This document shows positions 7,145-13,852 of a stretch of 19,316 nt of DNA, in pieces. Under the pieces are notes generated by a model, which made no database searches, had not been told where the DNA came from, and saw nothing but the letters and a program-made list of their open reading frames with translations. Position numbers and translations under genes: made by a program. The stretch spans positions 9,493 through 28,808 of the forward strand of contig DBQJ01000011.1 of the NCBI GenBank assembly GCA_002305205.1, in the 5' to 3' direction. Numbering within the stretch: position 1 is the stretch's first letter; each line of letters starts with the position of its first letter. This stretch comes from a candidate division WWE3 bacterium UBA1397. Lineage in GTDB: Bacteria > Patescibacteriota > WWE3 > UBA101185 > UBA10185.

Positions 7145-7190
7145 AAATATATACTGTCTTTGACATTTTACCAGGAATATTTCTTAAAGT

Positions 7191-8279
7191 TTAAGTATAC
7201 TGTGCTAAACCTTTAGATTCTATCTCGTCAACAATATCATTAACCTTCCCGCTGTCTTTCTTTGGCATAATTAGGAGGGAGTCCCCTGAATCTATGACCA
7301 TTAAATCATCTAATCCTTGGATAACAACTAATTTATTCCTATCACTAACCTTAATTAAACAATTCTTTGAATTTATTGAAATCAACTTTCCATCAGAATA
7401 TACCTCCCCATCCTTAGAAAAGTATTCATAGTAGGATGTCCATGTCCCTATATCCACCCATTTAAAAGGCAGAATTACTACGTATGAATCGTACAAAATA
7501 TTTTTAGTTACTTCTTCCGTTGGGCCCTTTTCCATGGAAGAGTATATCTCCTCAATTTCCCTATCAGAATTACCTTTCTCTAAGCACTTCTTTATCTTCA
7601 TCAGTGATTCATACCAGTCAGGACGATATTTTTTATAGGCATCCAGCATTAATCCCGTATACCAACATCCATGATTACAGTGTAACACCGCTCTCTTACT
7701 TAATAATATTTCCTTTGTTTTGTAATAATCAGAACTTCTTCCCAAAAAAGAGGTTATTTTATATACTTCAATGTCCCCATTACCCGATATTCCTTCTACC
7801 CTATCCCCAATTTCAATTAGATCATTGCCCATAACAGGATTCTCTGTTTTTATTCCTCCTGTAATATATTTCTTATCTTTTTTAACAATGTTTTCCATAA
7901 TTTTTATGGTATTTATAAATTCGGTATCGGGAATTCTAAGATCATCTGCCTGTACGATCATAAAAGGTTCATCTGGATATTTCATATCGAGATGGAGAAA
8001 GGCTAAACCCTCTGCAGGCCCTCTATTCTTAGCTATATCGGGTTCAATTATAAAGTTGCTCTTATCTAATTGGGGGCATTGTTCGTACACAATATCCGCA
8101 TATTTTCTCTTTGTAGAGATAAATATGTCTTTAGTAGAATATGATTTCAACAATACTTCAATATTAATTTGCAAAAGAGACTTACCATCAATCAACGGCT
8201 GGAATTGTTTGGGAAATGCGCTTCTGCTGTAAGGCCATAATTTCTTACCTTGTCCCCCGGCAGTAACAATGAATTTCAT
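7191..8279 (-). CDS. manC: Mannose-1-phosphate guanylyltransferase (ManC-like)
   Basis: This enzyme makes GDP-mannose from GTP and mannose-1-phosphate, the donor for mannose- and fucose-containing surface sugars. The 362-residue protein begins with the nucleotidyltransferase signature TAGGQGKKLWPYSR then FPKQF (residues 7-26), with Lys in place of the usual Arg before LWP. Later family features are the acidic metal-binding segment MIVQADDLRIPD, the long middle region with HNHGCWYTGL-like sequence (HCNHGCWYTG), and PFKWVDIGTWTSYYEYF. The C-terminal phosphomannose isomerase domain of long ManC/AlgA proteins is absent, so this is the single-function form. A TATAAT ends 5 bases before the ATG. 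It fits with the WecG/TagA glycosyltransferase in a surface polysaccharide role. Confidence 0.85.
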   Translation of the reverse strand: MKFIVTAGGQGKKLWPYSRSAFPKQFQPLIDGKSLLQINIEVLLKSYSTKDIFISTKRKYADIVYEQCPQLDKSNFIIEPDIAKNRGPAEGLAFLHLDMKYPDEPFMIVQADDLRIPDTEFINTIKIMENIVKKDKKYITGGIKTENPVMGNDLIEIGDRVEGISGNGDIEVYKITSFLGRSSDYYKTKEILLSKRAVLHCNHGCWYTGLMLDAYKKYRPDWYESLMKIKKCLEKGNSDREIEEIYSSMEKGPTEEVTKNILYDSYVVILPFKWVDIGTWTSYYEYFSKDGEVYSDGKLISINSKNCLIKVSDRNKLVVIQGLDDLMVIDSGDSLLIMPKKDSGKVNDIVDEIESKGLAQYT

Positions 8280-8284
8280 GATTT

Positions 8285-8290
8285 ATTATA
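8285..8290 (-). promoter_or_regulatory. -10 box of manC
   Basis: A perfect TATAAT on the minus strand ends 5 bases before the ATG at 8279. No clear -35 box was found and no Shine-Dalgarno site is present. Confidence 0.45.
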
Positions 8291-8331
8291 TCAATAAATA
8301 AGTACCGTAGTATTCTTATACAATCAAAAAA

Positions 8332-9132
8332 CTAAATAATATCTTTTTCAGGGGAAATAGCTCGAAAATCACTGCCTCCAAAATAAGCTATTCTTCCAGT
8401 ATAAATTTCTTTGGCGGTAATTAGTTTATTCCCCTTCATTCCAATCATTTCTTCTTCAAAATTAACTCCATTAATTTCGTATATAGCGGGTAAATAACCT
8501 ACTTTTTCAAAATTGATTGGATTGGAAGGATCATATATATAAGTATGACCTTCCTTGTGAATAATTAGAAAAGCGTGCGGTTCGGGATAGGAAAAAGATT
8601 CAGGATCAAGGTCCAGTTCCCATAGAACGCTTCCACCGACATAAACAGATGTTATTCCCTCATTCTGAAGAAATACCTGAGCAAGTGCTGCTATTTCAGC
8701 ACATTCTGCAACATTCCTTTCAAAAATGCTGCTTAACGTTATCGCTTTTTCGTTACGATACATACCCTCACGTATCTCACTTCCATTAGGATCAGTAGGA
8801 TATCTTTTGGCATATAATTTATTGAAAGTAAACAGGGTAGCAAATAACCCCTCATTAATATCCCACCCTCCTGTATCCAACCATTCTCTAATTTTAGGTA
8901 GGTTACGTTGTTGAGCAAATTCATGGGCTTCATTTAGAAACAATACGAGTTTATTATTCTCAAGATCACACGTTATTTCTTTGTCGAGCACGCGGTTAAA
9001 CATGTTTTTACCACCAACAGGAATAAGGTCCCCATTTCCAATTTTGGAAATTAAAAAAGTGGGGGGACGACAATATGTTATTCTATTCTCTATTGGTTCT
9101 GTTGGGACCGAATTTTCAGATTCTATGCTCAT
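8332..9132 (-). CDS. Transglutaminase-like cysteine protein
   Basis: The 266-residue protein has the spaced Cys-His-Asp triad of the transglutaminase/papain-fold superfamily: Cys144 in NVAECAEIAALAQVFL, His186 in PEPHAFLIIH and Asp201 in YIYDPSNP. Members include peptidases, amidases and cross-linking enzymes; which reaction applies here is not visible. There is no clear signal peptide, which argues for a cytoplasmic role or an unusual export route. The ATG at 9132 lies only 10 bases from the left end of the mobile region. Unlike its neighbours it lacks a -10 box at 5-8 bases; the nearest good -10 (TATAAT, 9152-9157 on the minus strand) belongs to the inserted element and ends 19 bases upstream. 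Its native promoter was probably separated from it by the insertion. Confidence 0.7.
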   Translation of the reverse strand: MSIESENSVPTEPIENRITYCRPPTFLISKIGNGDLIPVGGKNMFNRVLDKEITCDLENNKLVLFLNEAHEFAQQRNLPKIREWLDTGGWDINEGLFATLFTFNKLYAKRYPTDPNGSEIREGMYRNEKAITLSSIFERNVAECAEIAALAQVFLQNEGITSVYVGGSVLWELDLDPESFSYPEPHAFLIIHKEGHTYIYDPSNPINFEKVGYLPAIYEINGVNFEEEMIGMKGNKLITAKEIYTGRIAYFGGSDFRAISPEKDII

Positions 9133-9142
9133 AATATATAAA

Positions 9143-9148
9143 TGGCGG
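9143..9148 (+). other. Putative attachment core, left end of element 0 (attL)
   Basis: TGGCGG followed 19 bases later by GAAC (9168-9171). To its left is host sequence next to the transglutaminase gene. The right side reads W-R-C-I-I-Q-I-A-R-T-A-F in the frame used by the recombinases, resembling their C-terminal tails. Confidence 0.55.
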
Positions 9149-9242
9149 TGTATTATACAGATAGCTCGAACTGCATTCCCTCGCCGCGCTTTGCGCGGCT
9201 CGGGTGCGGAAAACGGGCAAAATGTGCGGCTCCGCCGCGCAC
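9143..9242 (+). repeat. Inverted repeat A (left arm, pair with 10074-10173)
   Basis: A 100-base segment that reappears inverted at 10074-10173 with two mismatches (9165 and one near 9224). It contains the palindrome GCCGCGC-TTT-GCGCGGC (9183-9199) and a second GC-rich hairpin ending at 9242. The pair encloses the cargo gene. Confidence 0.95.
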
Positions 9243-9353
9243 ACTGACAATTTCAAGTTTTTCTTTGGCGGAATAGATTCGAGCATGCGCGAAACGCATA
9301 CAATTTGTTCTTTGAAATTCTCAAAAAACAAATGAGTCCAGATCTCGCGTAAT

Positions 9354-9980
9354 CTACCTGATGGAAAGTGTTGCAACAACTGTCTCCAGTATCTTGTAAT
9401 TGTTTGAATCGCCGTATATCGTCAGGGTAATAAATTTTGCGGGGATGGAGCGCAGAGGCACGATATACGAAATACAATTTCCTTCCTCGCATTCTGCGCG
9501 GGAAGCATTTTGTCCTGCTATCTTCACCGATTTTATTTCTCCTGTTGCAAAGGAGACAGGATCGTCAATCAAAGACATTTCTATTTTATTTTGTCCGGTA
9601 CGCCACCCTCCGTAACTAGCCTCCGCATCCGAATAATTAAAGATCTGGAATGTGCCATATCCGAGCCGATTATCCCCAACGCGCCAAATACCAGGCACGG
9701 AGAACTGTACACCTAACGTAGCATTTGCGATTAGCATAGAATCACCACTTTGGGAGATATCCATGACATAGTATTTGGGGTTCGTCTCGGATTTATCTGA
9801 CCCAGGAACAATAGGTTGCGACGCAGTATCATTATTCATATCTTCCGGCACGTTCGGCAATTGCGATGTCTCGGATAATGACGGAGTATTGGACTTACTG
9901 AAATACCACCATCCCGCGGCAGCAACGATGACAACGATTGCAATTATCAAAATAGTGTTGGCGAGTCCTTTTTGGTTCAT
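9354..9980 (-). CDS. Membrane-anchored extracytoplasmic protein, cargo of element 0
   Basis: The 208-residue protein begins MNQKGLANTILIIAIVVIV, a short leader with one hydrophobic helix (residues 7-27) of the kind common on CPR surface proteins. A Ser/Pro/Asn-rich spacer follows (about 28-70), then a soluble domain of about 135 residues with strands such as TLGVQFSVPGIWRVGD and YGTFQIFNYSD. It has a single possible disulfide in CEEGNC. I do not recognise the domain. The Gly before Leu in KGLAN loosely recalls a prepilin cleavage site, but the rest of the pilin signature (Glu at +5) is missing. The gene lies between inverted repeats A and B. Its upstream DNA is a patchwork of sequences also found at both ends of the recombinase gene, so it appears to have been built into the element by rearrangement. 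Confidence 0.65.
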   Translation of the reverse strand: MNQKGLANTILIIAIVVIVAAAGWWYFSKSNTPSLSETSQLPNVPEDMNNDTASQPIVPGSDKSETNPKYYVMDISQSGDSMLIANATLGVQFSVPGIWRVGDNRLGYGTFQIFNYSDAEASYGGWRTGQNKIEMSLIDDPVSFATGEIKSVKIAGQNASRAECEEGNCISYIVPLRSIPAKFITLTIYGDSNNYKILETVVATLSIR

Positions 9981-9999
9981 AAATTTGTGAGTGAATTAT

Positions 10000-10022
10000 T
10001 GAAAAAATTTCTTTTGCCCTTA
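10000..10022 (-). repeat. Inverted repeat upstream of cargo gene (pair with 10266-10288)
   Basis: A perfect 23-base inverted match. On the cargo coding strand it lies about 20 bases before the cargo ATG; the other copy lies 16 bases before the recombinase ATG. The two genes thus share the same upstream sequence, which is a candidate shared promoter or translation region. Confidence 0.9.
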
Positions 10023-10050
10023 CAAAATATGGTTCGAGCCGATTTGTTTT
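10022..10050 (-). repeat. Inverted repeat of recombinase codons 445-454 (pair with 11639-11667)
   Basis: A 29-base perfect inverted match to the recombinase coding region just before arm D. Here it is fused directly to the 23-base upstream repeat, without the 98-base arm that follows it in the gene. Confidence 0.9.
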
Positions 10051-10073
10051 CAGGTTCTTTGGCAGTTTGGAAC

Positions 10074-10173
10074 GTGCGCGGCGGAGCCGCTCATTTTGCC
10101 CGTTTTCCGCACCCGAGCCGCGCAAAGCGCGGCGAGGGAATGCAGTTCGAACTATCTGTATAATACACCGCCA
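10074..10173 (-). repeat. Inverted repeat B (copy of arm A)
   Basis: Inverted copy of 9143-9242 with two mismatches. It meets arm C across the shared core at 10168-10173. Confidence 0.95.
10168..10173 (-). other. Inverted internal attachment core (attP-like)
   Basis: On the minus strand, TGGCGG with GCAAAATCCTTAT on its left (as at the right end of element 0) and TGTATTATACAG on its right (as at the left end). This is exactly the junction expected if element 0 were excised as a circle, present here as an inverted extra copy. Confidence 0.55.
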
Positions 10174-10265
10174 ATAAGGATTTTGCAAATGCGAGTTGCC
10201 CGCCTCGCTTCGCTCGGCGGCTAATTTGTATGGGATTTTTGGCGAAAACGAAATGCTTTTATCAA
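10168..10265 (+). repeat. Inverted repeat C (pair with 11668-11765)
   Basis: A 98-base segment found inverted at 11668-11765 with two mismatches. It includes the hairpin-forming CCGCCTCGCTTCGCTCGGCGG region, 10201-10220. Together C and D enclose the recombinase gene. Confidence 0.95.
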
Positions 10266-10288
10266 TAAGGGCAAAAGAAATTTTTTCA
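10266..10288 (+). repeat. Inverted repeat upstream of recombinase 0
   Basis: The 23-base partner of 10000-10022, beginning immediately after arm C and ending 16 bases before the recombinase ATG. Confidence 0.9.
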
Positions 10289-10304
10289 TTCAATTCATAA
10301 CACT

Positions 10305-11825
10305 ATGCGATACGTAATCTATGCGAGAAAAAGTGGTGAGTCAGAAGAACGACAGATTTTAAGTATTGAAGCGCAGCTCGCAGAGCTGCAAGAGTATTCC
10401 GCCAAAGAAAAACTTGAAATTGTCGCTTCCTTTCAGGAAGCCCAAACTGCCAAAGAACCTGGGCGAACGAAGTTCGCCGAAATGTTGTCATTTCTGCAAG
10501 AGGGATATGCCGACGGGATTTTAAGTTGGCATCCGGATCGTCTCGCCAGAAATTCTGTGGACGGCGGTCAAATCGTGTACTTGCTGGACACAGGAAAAAT
10601 CAAAGACCTTAAATTTCCCACATTTTGGTTTGAGAACACACCACAAGGAAAGTTCATGCTAAACATTGCCTTTGGGCAGAGCAAGTATTACGTTGATAAT
10701 CTTTCAGAAAACATTAGGCGTGGGCATCGTGCGAAGTTGCGCCGAGGCGTGTATCCTGGCTCCGCACCTATTGGTTACCTCAACAACCATCGCACTCGCG
10801 ATATTGATATTGACCCCGAAAGAGCGCAAATAATAGGTAAAGGTTTTGAGTTGTACGCGACAGGAAAATATACACTGAAGCAAATCGCGAGGGCGTTTAA
10901 GAATATGGGATTGCGGAGCCAAAAAGGCAATGTTCTCGCAGTATCCTGTGTCCAGCGAATGTTGAGCAAATCGTTTTATTACGGCTTATTTAAGTTCAAG
11001 GGCGAGACGTATCAGGGAACGCACGAGCCGTTAATCACAAAGAAACTCTTTGACGAATGCCAAGAGGTGATGAAATTTCGCGGACATATCAAAACAAGAA
11101 AAGCGGAGAAAACTTTTCCATTTCGCGGATTACTCACGTGCGGGGAATGTAAATGTGCCATTACTGCTGAAACACAGAAGGGACATAACTATTATCGCTG
11201 TACCAAGAAACGCGAAATGTGTTCACAAAAATATGTCCGCGAAGAACTACTCACCGAGCAGGTGAAAAATTTTCTTCAAAAAGTTTCTTTGTCGAGCCAA
11301 GACGCGGAGAAAATTCTGCGCGAGCTGGACAAGGACGAGCAGAAAGCAAAGTTGGATAATCACGTTGTTCTGCAAAATCTCAAAACTGAAATAACTGATA
11401 TTGGTGTAAAGTTGGATAAATTGCTTTCTGCGTATCTTGACGAGATAGTTTCTGCCGAGGAATACGCCGCGCAAAAAGAAAAATTGCTCGCGCGAAAGGT
11501 CGAGTGTGGCGAAGAAATCAGAGAAATCGAGAACGGGAGTGTGTCTTGGCTCGAACCGGCTCGTGCGTTCGTAAAATCCCTTAATCACGCGACAGAATTG
11601 GTGCAGAGTGGGGATAAGTCAGAAATGACAACATTTCTAAAACAAATCGGCTCGAACCATATTTTGTTTGATAAATGCATTTCGTTTTCGCCAAAAATCC
11701 CGTACAAATTAGCCGCCGAGCGAAGCGAGGCGGGCAACTCGCATTTGCAAAATCCTTATTGGCGGAGGGTATGGGATGCACTTGGAACTTTTTTTGCACA
11801 AGTACCCAATCAATTCTTAGTGTAA
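10305..11825 (+). CDS. Serine recombinase of element 0
   Basis: A large serine recombinase of 506 residues that should excise and integrate the element. The N-terminal resolvase domain begins MRYVIYARKS with the nucleophile Ser10, and has DRLARN (Asp78, Arg79, Arg82). The recombinase domain follows (APIGYLNN, then the TLKQIARAFKNMG helix). A zinc ribbon uses Cys279, Cys282, Cys299 and Cys306, and a coiled coil spans about 330-410. The last part is unusual. From about residue 455 the gene runs through arm D, which contains a REP-like GC-rich palindrome (LAAERSEAGNSHLQ). It then crosses the TGGCGG core as Trp486-Arg487 and ends with 19 residues encoded in the left end of element 1. No Shine-Dalgarno site is evident. 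The protein is probably functional in its catalytic half; the effect of the altered tail is unknown. Confidence 0.92.
   Translation: MRYVIYARKSGESEERQILSIEAQLAELQEYSAKEKLEIVASFQEAQTAKEPGRTKFAEMLSFLQEGYADGILSWHPDRLARNSVDGGQIVYLLDTGKIKDLKFPTFWFENTPQGKFMLNIAFGQSKYYVDNLSENIRRGHRAKLRRGVYPGSAPIGYLNNHRTRDIDIDPERAQIIGKGFELYATGKYTLKQIARAFKNMGLRSQKGNVLAVSCVQRMLSKSFYYGLFKFKGETYQGTHEPLITKKLFDECQEVMKFRGHIKTRKAEKTFPFRGLLTCGECKCAITAETQKGHNYYRCTKKREMCSQKYVREELLTEQVKNFLQKVSLSSQDAEKILRELDKDEQKAKLDNHVVLQNLKTEITDIGVKLDKLLSAYLDEIVSAEEYAAQKEKLLARKVECGEEIREIENGSVSWLEPARAFVKSLNHATELVQSGDKSEMTTFLKQIGSNHILFDKCISFSPKIPYKLAAERSEAGNSHLQNPYWRRVWDALGTFFAQVPNQFLV
11639..11667 (+). repeat. Recombinase segment repeated inverted at 10022-10050
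   Basis: A 29-base partner repeat within recombinase codons 445-454, directly before arm D. Confidence 0.9.
11668..11765 (-). repeat. Inverted repeat D (right arm of element 0)
   Basis: Inverted copy of 10168-10265 with two mismatches. It is coding: it gives the near-C-terminal part of recombinase 0, ending in the Trp-Arg core. Confidence 0.95.
11760..11765 (+). other. Putative attachment core between elements 0 and 1
   Basis: TGGCGG, with GAAC starting 20 bases after it (11785-11788). It is in frame as Trp486-Arg487 of recombinase 0. Confidence 0.55.
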
Positions 11826-11828
11826 AAT
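11823..11828 (+). promoter_or_regulatory. -10 box of the methyltransferase gene
   Basis: TAAAAT, 8 bases before the ATG at 11837, with no ribosome-binding site. It overlaps the stop codon of recombinase 0. The -35 region is poor. Confidence 0.4.
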
Positions 11829-11836
11829 AAGTACGT

Positions 11837-12754
11837 ATGGAAAGCAACGCTATAAGGCTTAAATCTAAACTTTCAAGTATTGAAAATACATTAAATATCA
11901 ATGATTTACTATCAAGGGATGGAAATATTAAAGATGTGGCTAAGTACTATAAACTAAACAAAATTGCTTATAGCGTTTTTCACAATAAAAAAGGTTTTAT
12001 TCATATGGGAATAAGTACTACTAACTCTTTCAAAGAAGAGGATTTACTTGTGCAACCAAATATTATTGGAAAATATATTGAGGAAACTAGAGCAATAGAA
12101 GTTTTAGAACTTGCTATGGGGAAAGGTGCAAACAGCACTTATCTAGCAAAGAAATACCCAAATACTAACTTTTATGGAATGGATTTAGAAAATGGGCAAC
12201 TAGATATAAACACATTTAAAGATGTACATAATCTACATGTAAGTTATGGGGATTATCATAAACTAGACACTTTCCCGTCTGAAAAATTTGATATTGTTTT
12301 TGTTATAGAAGCCCTTTGTCATAGTAATAACAAAGAAATTGTGGCTAAAGAGGTATATAAAATACTAAAGAATAGTGGAATTTTTATTGTTATAGATGGC
12401 TATTTAAACAAAAAGGTTGAAGAACTTACTAAAGATGAATTGTTAGCAAAACAATTAACAGAAAAAGGCATGATGGTTAGCAACTTTGAATATATCAACA
12501 ACGTGAAAGATAAAATAAAGTCCGTTGGGTTTAATTTAGTTGAGGAGAAAGATTACTCCCAAAATATTATTCCTAGCTTAGAGAGGTTTGAAAAACTAGC
12601 AGGTAACACAATTTTTAAATACAAAATTATTGGAAAGATAGTGGATAGGATTTTACCCAATGAAATTACTTTTAACGCTGTTTCAGGTTATTTAATGCCT
12701 ACATTAATTAGAAACGATATTGCTTGTTATAAATTGCTAACTTTTAAGAAATAA
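11837..12754 (+). CDS. SAM-dependent class I methyltransferase
   Basis: The 305-residue protein has the class I methyltransferase core. Motif I is VLELAMGKGANS (residues 89-100, the SAM-binding glycine loop), the acidic residue at the end of strand 2 is YGMDLENGQ (Asp116), and motif IV is FDIVFVIEALCHSNN (151-165). This is followed by a helix and the strand SGIFIVIDGY. The EALCH-type motif IV resembles the small-molecule (sterol, tocopherol or ubiquinone-like) branch more than DNA methyltransferases; the N/DPPY motif is absent. The substrate is unknown. It is the first gene of element 1 and is probably cargo. The start is 12 bases after the stop of recombinase 0. Confidence 0.8.
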   Translation: MESNAIRLKSKLSSIENTLNINDLLSRDGNIKDVAKYYKLNKIAYSVFHNKKGFIHMGISTTNSFKEEDLLVQPNIIGKYIEETRAIEVLELAMGKGANSTYLAKKYPNTNFYGMDLENGQLDINTFKDVHNLHVSYGDYHKLDTFPSEKFDIVFVIEALCHSNNKEIVAKEVYKILKNSGIFIVIDGYLNKKVEELTKDELLAKQLTEKGMMVSNFEYINNVKDKIKSVGFNLVEEKDYSQNIIPSLERFEKLAGNTIFKYKIIGKIVDRILPNEITFNAVSGYLMPTLIRNDIACYKLLTFKK

Positions 12755-12759
12755 ATACC

Positions 12760-12843
12760 AAAATCCCCACCGCTTAAATGGAGAACATCACTTGCGCCAG
12801 CAAGTGATAAAATCTCGTCTTGCGGTGTGGATGGTTGGATTTT
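12760..12843 (+). other. Structured noncoding segment, possible origin or RNA
   Basis: An outer imperfect stem pairs AAAATCC (12760-12766) with GGATTTT (12837-12843) and CCACCGC (12767-12773) with GCGGTG plus TGG (12822-12830). Inside is a perfect 9-bp hairpin, ATCACTTGC-GCCA-GCAAGTGAT (12787-12808). No T-run follows, so it is not a normal terminator. It lies in the only sizeable gap of element 1, so it is a candidate replication origin or regulatory RNA. Confidence 0.45.
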
Positions 12844-12873
12844 CACTAAAGTTTGGGGTACACTCCAATCGCT

Positions 12874-13629
12874 ATGGAACTTTCTCAAATAGTATTTCTT
12901 AAAAGTGTTAATCCAATAACAATAATTGATAACCCTTCAAATAGGTCAAAAGAAGCGGTTTTGAAATTCATAAAAGATGAATGGTTTGAAAATTGGGTTT
13001 TAACTATAAGAAAATATTTAAATCTTTATGAAAATGGGGCTGATATAAAACTAATTGCTGGTAAAAATTTATTTGAACCAACAGTTGCACCCAACTATTT
13101 ATCCATATTCTTACAACTATTTCCTAAGCAGTTAATTGATAGATATGGTTTAGCAGAAGATTTTATGGTTAATATCACACTAATGGTTTATTTTAATGCT
13201 TTTATTGCATTAGAGTACTTTCAAGGATTTGTTGAAAGGGATTTTGAATTTGTACCAACTAAAGCATTAACAGCATACAAACTTCATACTTTTAAGCACG
13301 AGGTAGCAACAATATTAATTCCATATCACAGTTCAAAGAAGAAGTTTAAAGAATGGGTTGATAAAAACTGGGATAGCATGGAGAAACAGATGGATGAACA
13401 CTTGTTTGAAGGAACTGGAATACTGGAAATGCACAAAAACACAGTACTTGGGGAAGAAATTGACACACTTTTAAAGAAAGTAAAAACATTTCCTAAAGTT
13501 GCAACCAAACTAATTGATAAATATCCTGAAGATAAACGACTTGCTGACCCTGAACAAGTAAGAATAATACACAAAAGATACACTGATGATTTAGCAAGTT
13601 TTGCTAAACAATTCCCTACCGAACAATAA
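12874..13629 (+). CDS. Hypothetical protein, cargo of element 1
   Basis: A 251-residue protein beginning MELSQIVFLKS that I do not recognise. It appears soluble and mostly helical, with no signal peptide, no membrane segment and no Cys or zinc motif. It contains an aromatic-rich central region (MVYFNAFIALEYFQGF) and charged C-terminal helices (KKKFKEWVDKNWDSMEKQM). The frame opens earlier with a TTG at 12853, but the ATG at 12874 gives a cleaner start. A possible promoter, TTGGAT with TACACT 18 bases later, ends 9 bases upstream. A hairpin (CCGAACA with TGTTCGG, about 13621-13652) overlaps its stop codon. It lies between the methyltransferase and the replication genes, where a plasmid maintenance or defence role would be plausible but unproved. 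Confidence 0.6.
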   Translation: MELSQIVFLKSVNPITIIDNPSNRSKEAVLKFIKDEWFENWVLTIRKYLNLYENGADIKLIAGKNLFEPTVAPNYLSIFLQLFPKQLIDRYGLAEDFMVNITLMVYFNAFIALEYFQGFVERDFEFVPTKALTAYKLHTFKHEVATILIPYHSSKKKFKEWVDKNWDSMEKQMDEHLFEGTGILEMHKNTVLGEEIDTLLKKVKTFPKVATKLIDKYPEDKRLADPEQVRIIHKRYTDDLASFAKQFPTEQ

Positions 13630-13684
13630 ACTGAACACTTTGCTGTTCGGGTACTTTAGAACTTTCTAACTTAATCTCCCCTTA

Positions 13685-13852
13685 ATGGCGGAGAAATTAC
13701 CAGATAAACAAAAAGTAACTGAATATTTTGAAAAGATACTAAATCGCAAACTAACTGATGCGGAAATATTGGAGTGTATTCAATCATTTTATTACTTAGG
13801 CAGAGCAATTTATAAATTCAATCTTCAAAAACAGGGGGTTAAAAATGGATAA
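13685..13852 (+). CDS. Small conserved-looking protein before the HUH Rep
   Basis: A 55-residue protein, MAEKLPDKQKVTEYFEKIL at its start, then KLTDAEILECIQSFYYLGRAIYK. Its stop codon overlaps the Rep start by 8 bases, so translation of the two is probably coupled. A second protein of the same size, layout and position precedes the Rep of element 2. Both have a short basic N-terminal helix, an L-(S/T)-D-x-E turn and a helix ending in (R/L)-x-I-Y-(K/R). This shared placement with two unrelated Reps makes a replication accessory or copy-control role plausible. The start has no Shine-Dalgarno site. A partition of function between this and the Rep cannot be deduced further. Confidence 0.7.
   Translation: MAEKLPDKQKVTEYFEKILNRKLTDAEILECIQSFYYLGRAIYKFNLQKQGVKNG
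13833..13838 (+). promoter_or_regulatory. Ribosome-binding site of the HUH Rep
   Basis: AGGGGG 6 bases before the Rep ATG, inside the preceding small gene. The Rep of element 2 has nearly the same site, in contrast to the host genes, which lack any. Confidence 0.65.

Larger units (their letters stand above)
9143..11765 (+). mobile_element. Element 0: integrated serine-recombinase element
   Basis: Bounded by TGGCGG at 9143-9148 and 11760-11765. It contains a membrane-anchored cargo gene (minus strand) and a serine recombinase (plus strand). The segment is visibly richer in G+C than the AT-rich host and than elements 1 and 2, and it holds GC-rich palindromes, which indicates a different origin. 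Its two ends do not match each other, but each has an inverted copy in the middle (10074-10265), where they are joined across the same TGGCGG. The boundaries are inferred from these repeats and from the shared core; no host sequence without the insertion is available here for comparison. Confidence 0.6.

Noticed and set aside
7006..7194. Plus-strand reading frame of 62 codons
   Set aside because: It is the antisense of the two tRNA genes.
8412..8417. A further TGGCGG inside the transglutaminase gene
   Set aside because: Not followed by GAAC at the att spacing and lies in conserved coding sequence; expected by chance.
9266..9271. TGGCGG with GAAA 19 bases later, inside element 0
   Set aside because: Close to the att pattern but GAAC is shifted by one base and there are no repeat arms; could be a remnant, but not supported.
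9895..10293. Minus-strand frame of 132 codons containing a recombinase-like tail
   Set aside because: It runs through arms B and C and only repeats the inverted copy of the recombinase tail; no independent gene features.
9143..11765. Conventional insertion sequence with terminal inverted repeats
   Set aside because: The outer ends do not match each other, there is no DDE transposase, and serine recombinases of this size do not use terminal inverted repeats.
13686..13691. TGGCGG at the start of the small gene of element 1
   Set aside because: It is the ATG GCG GAG start of that gene and lacks GAAC at the required distance.
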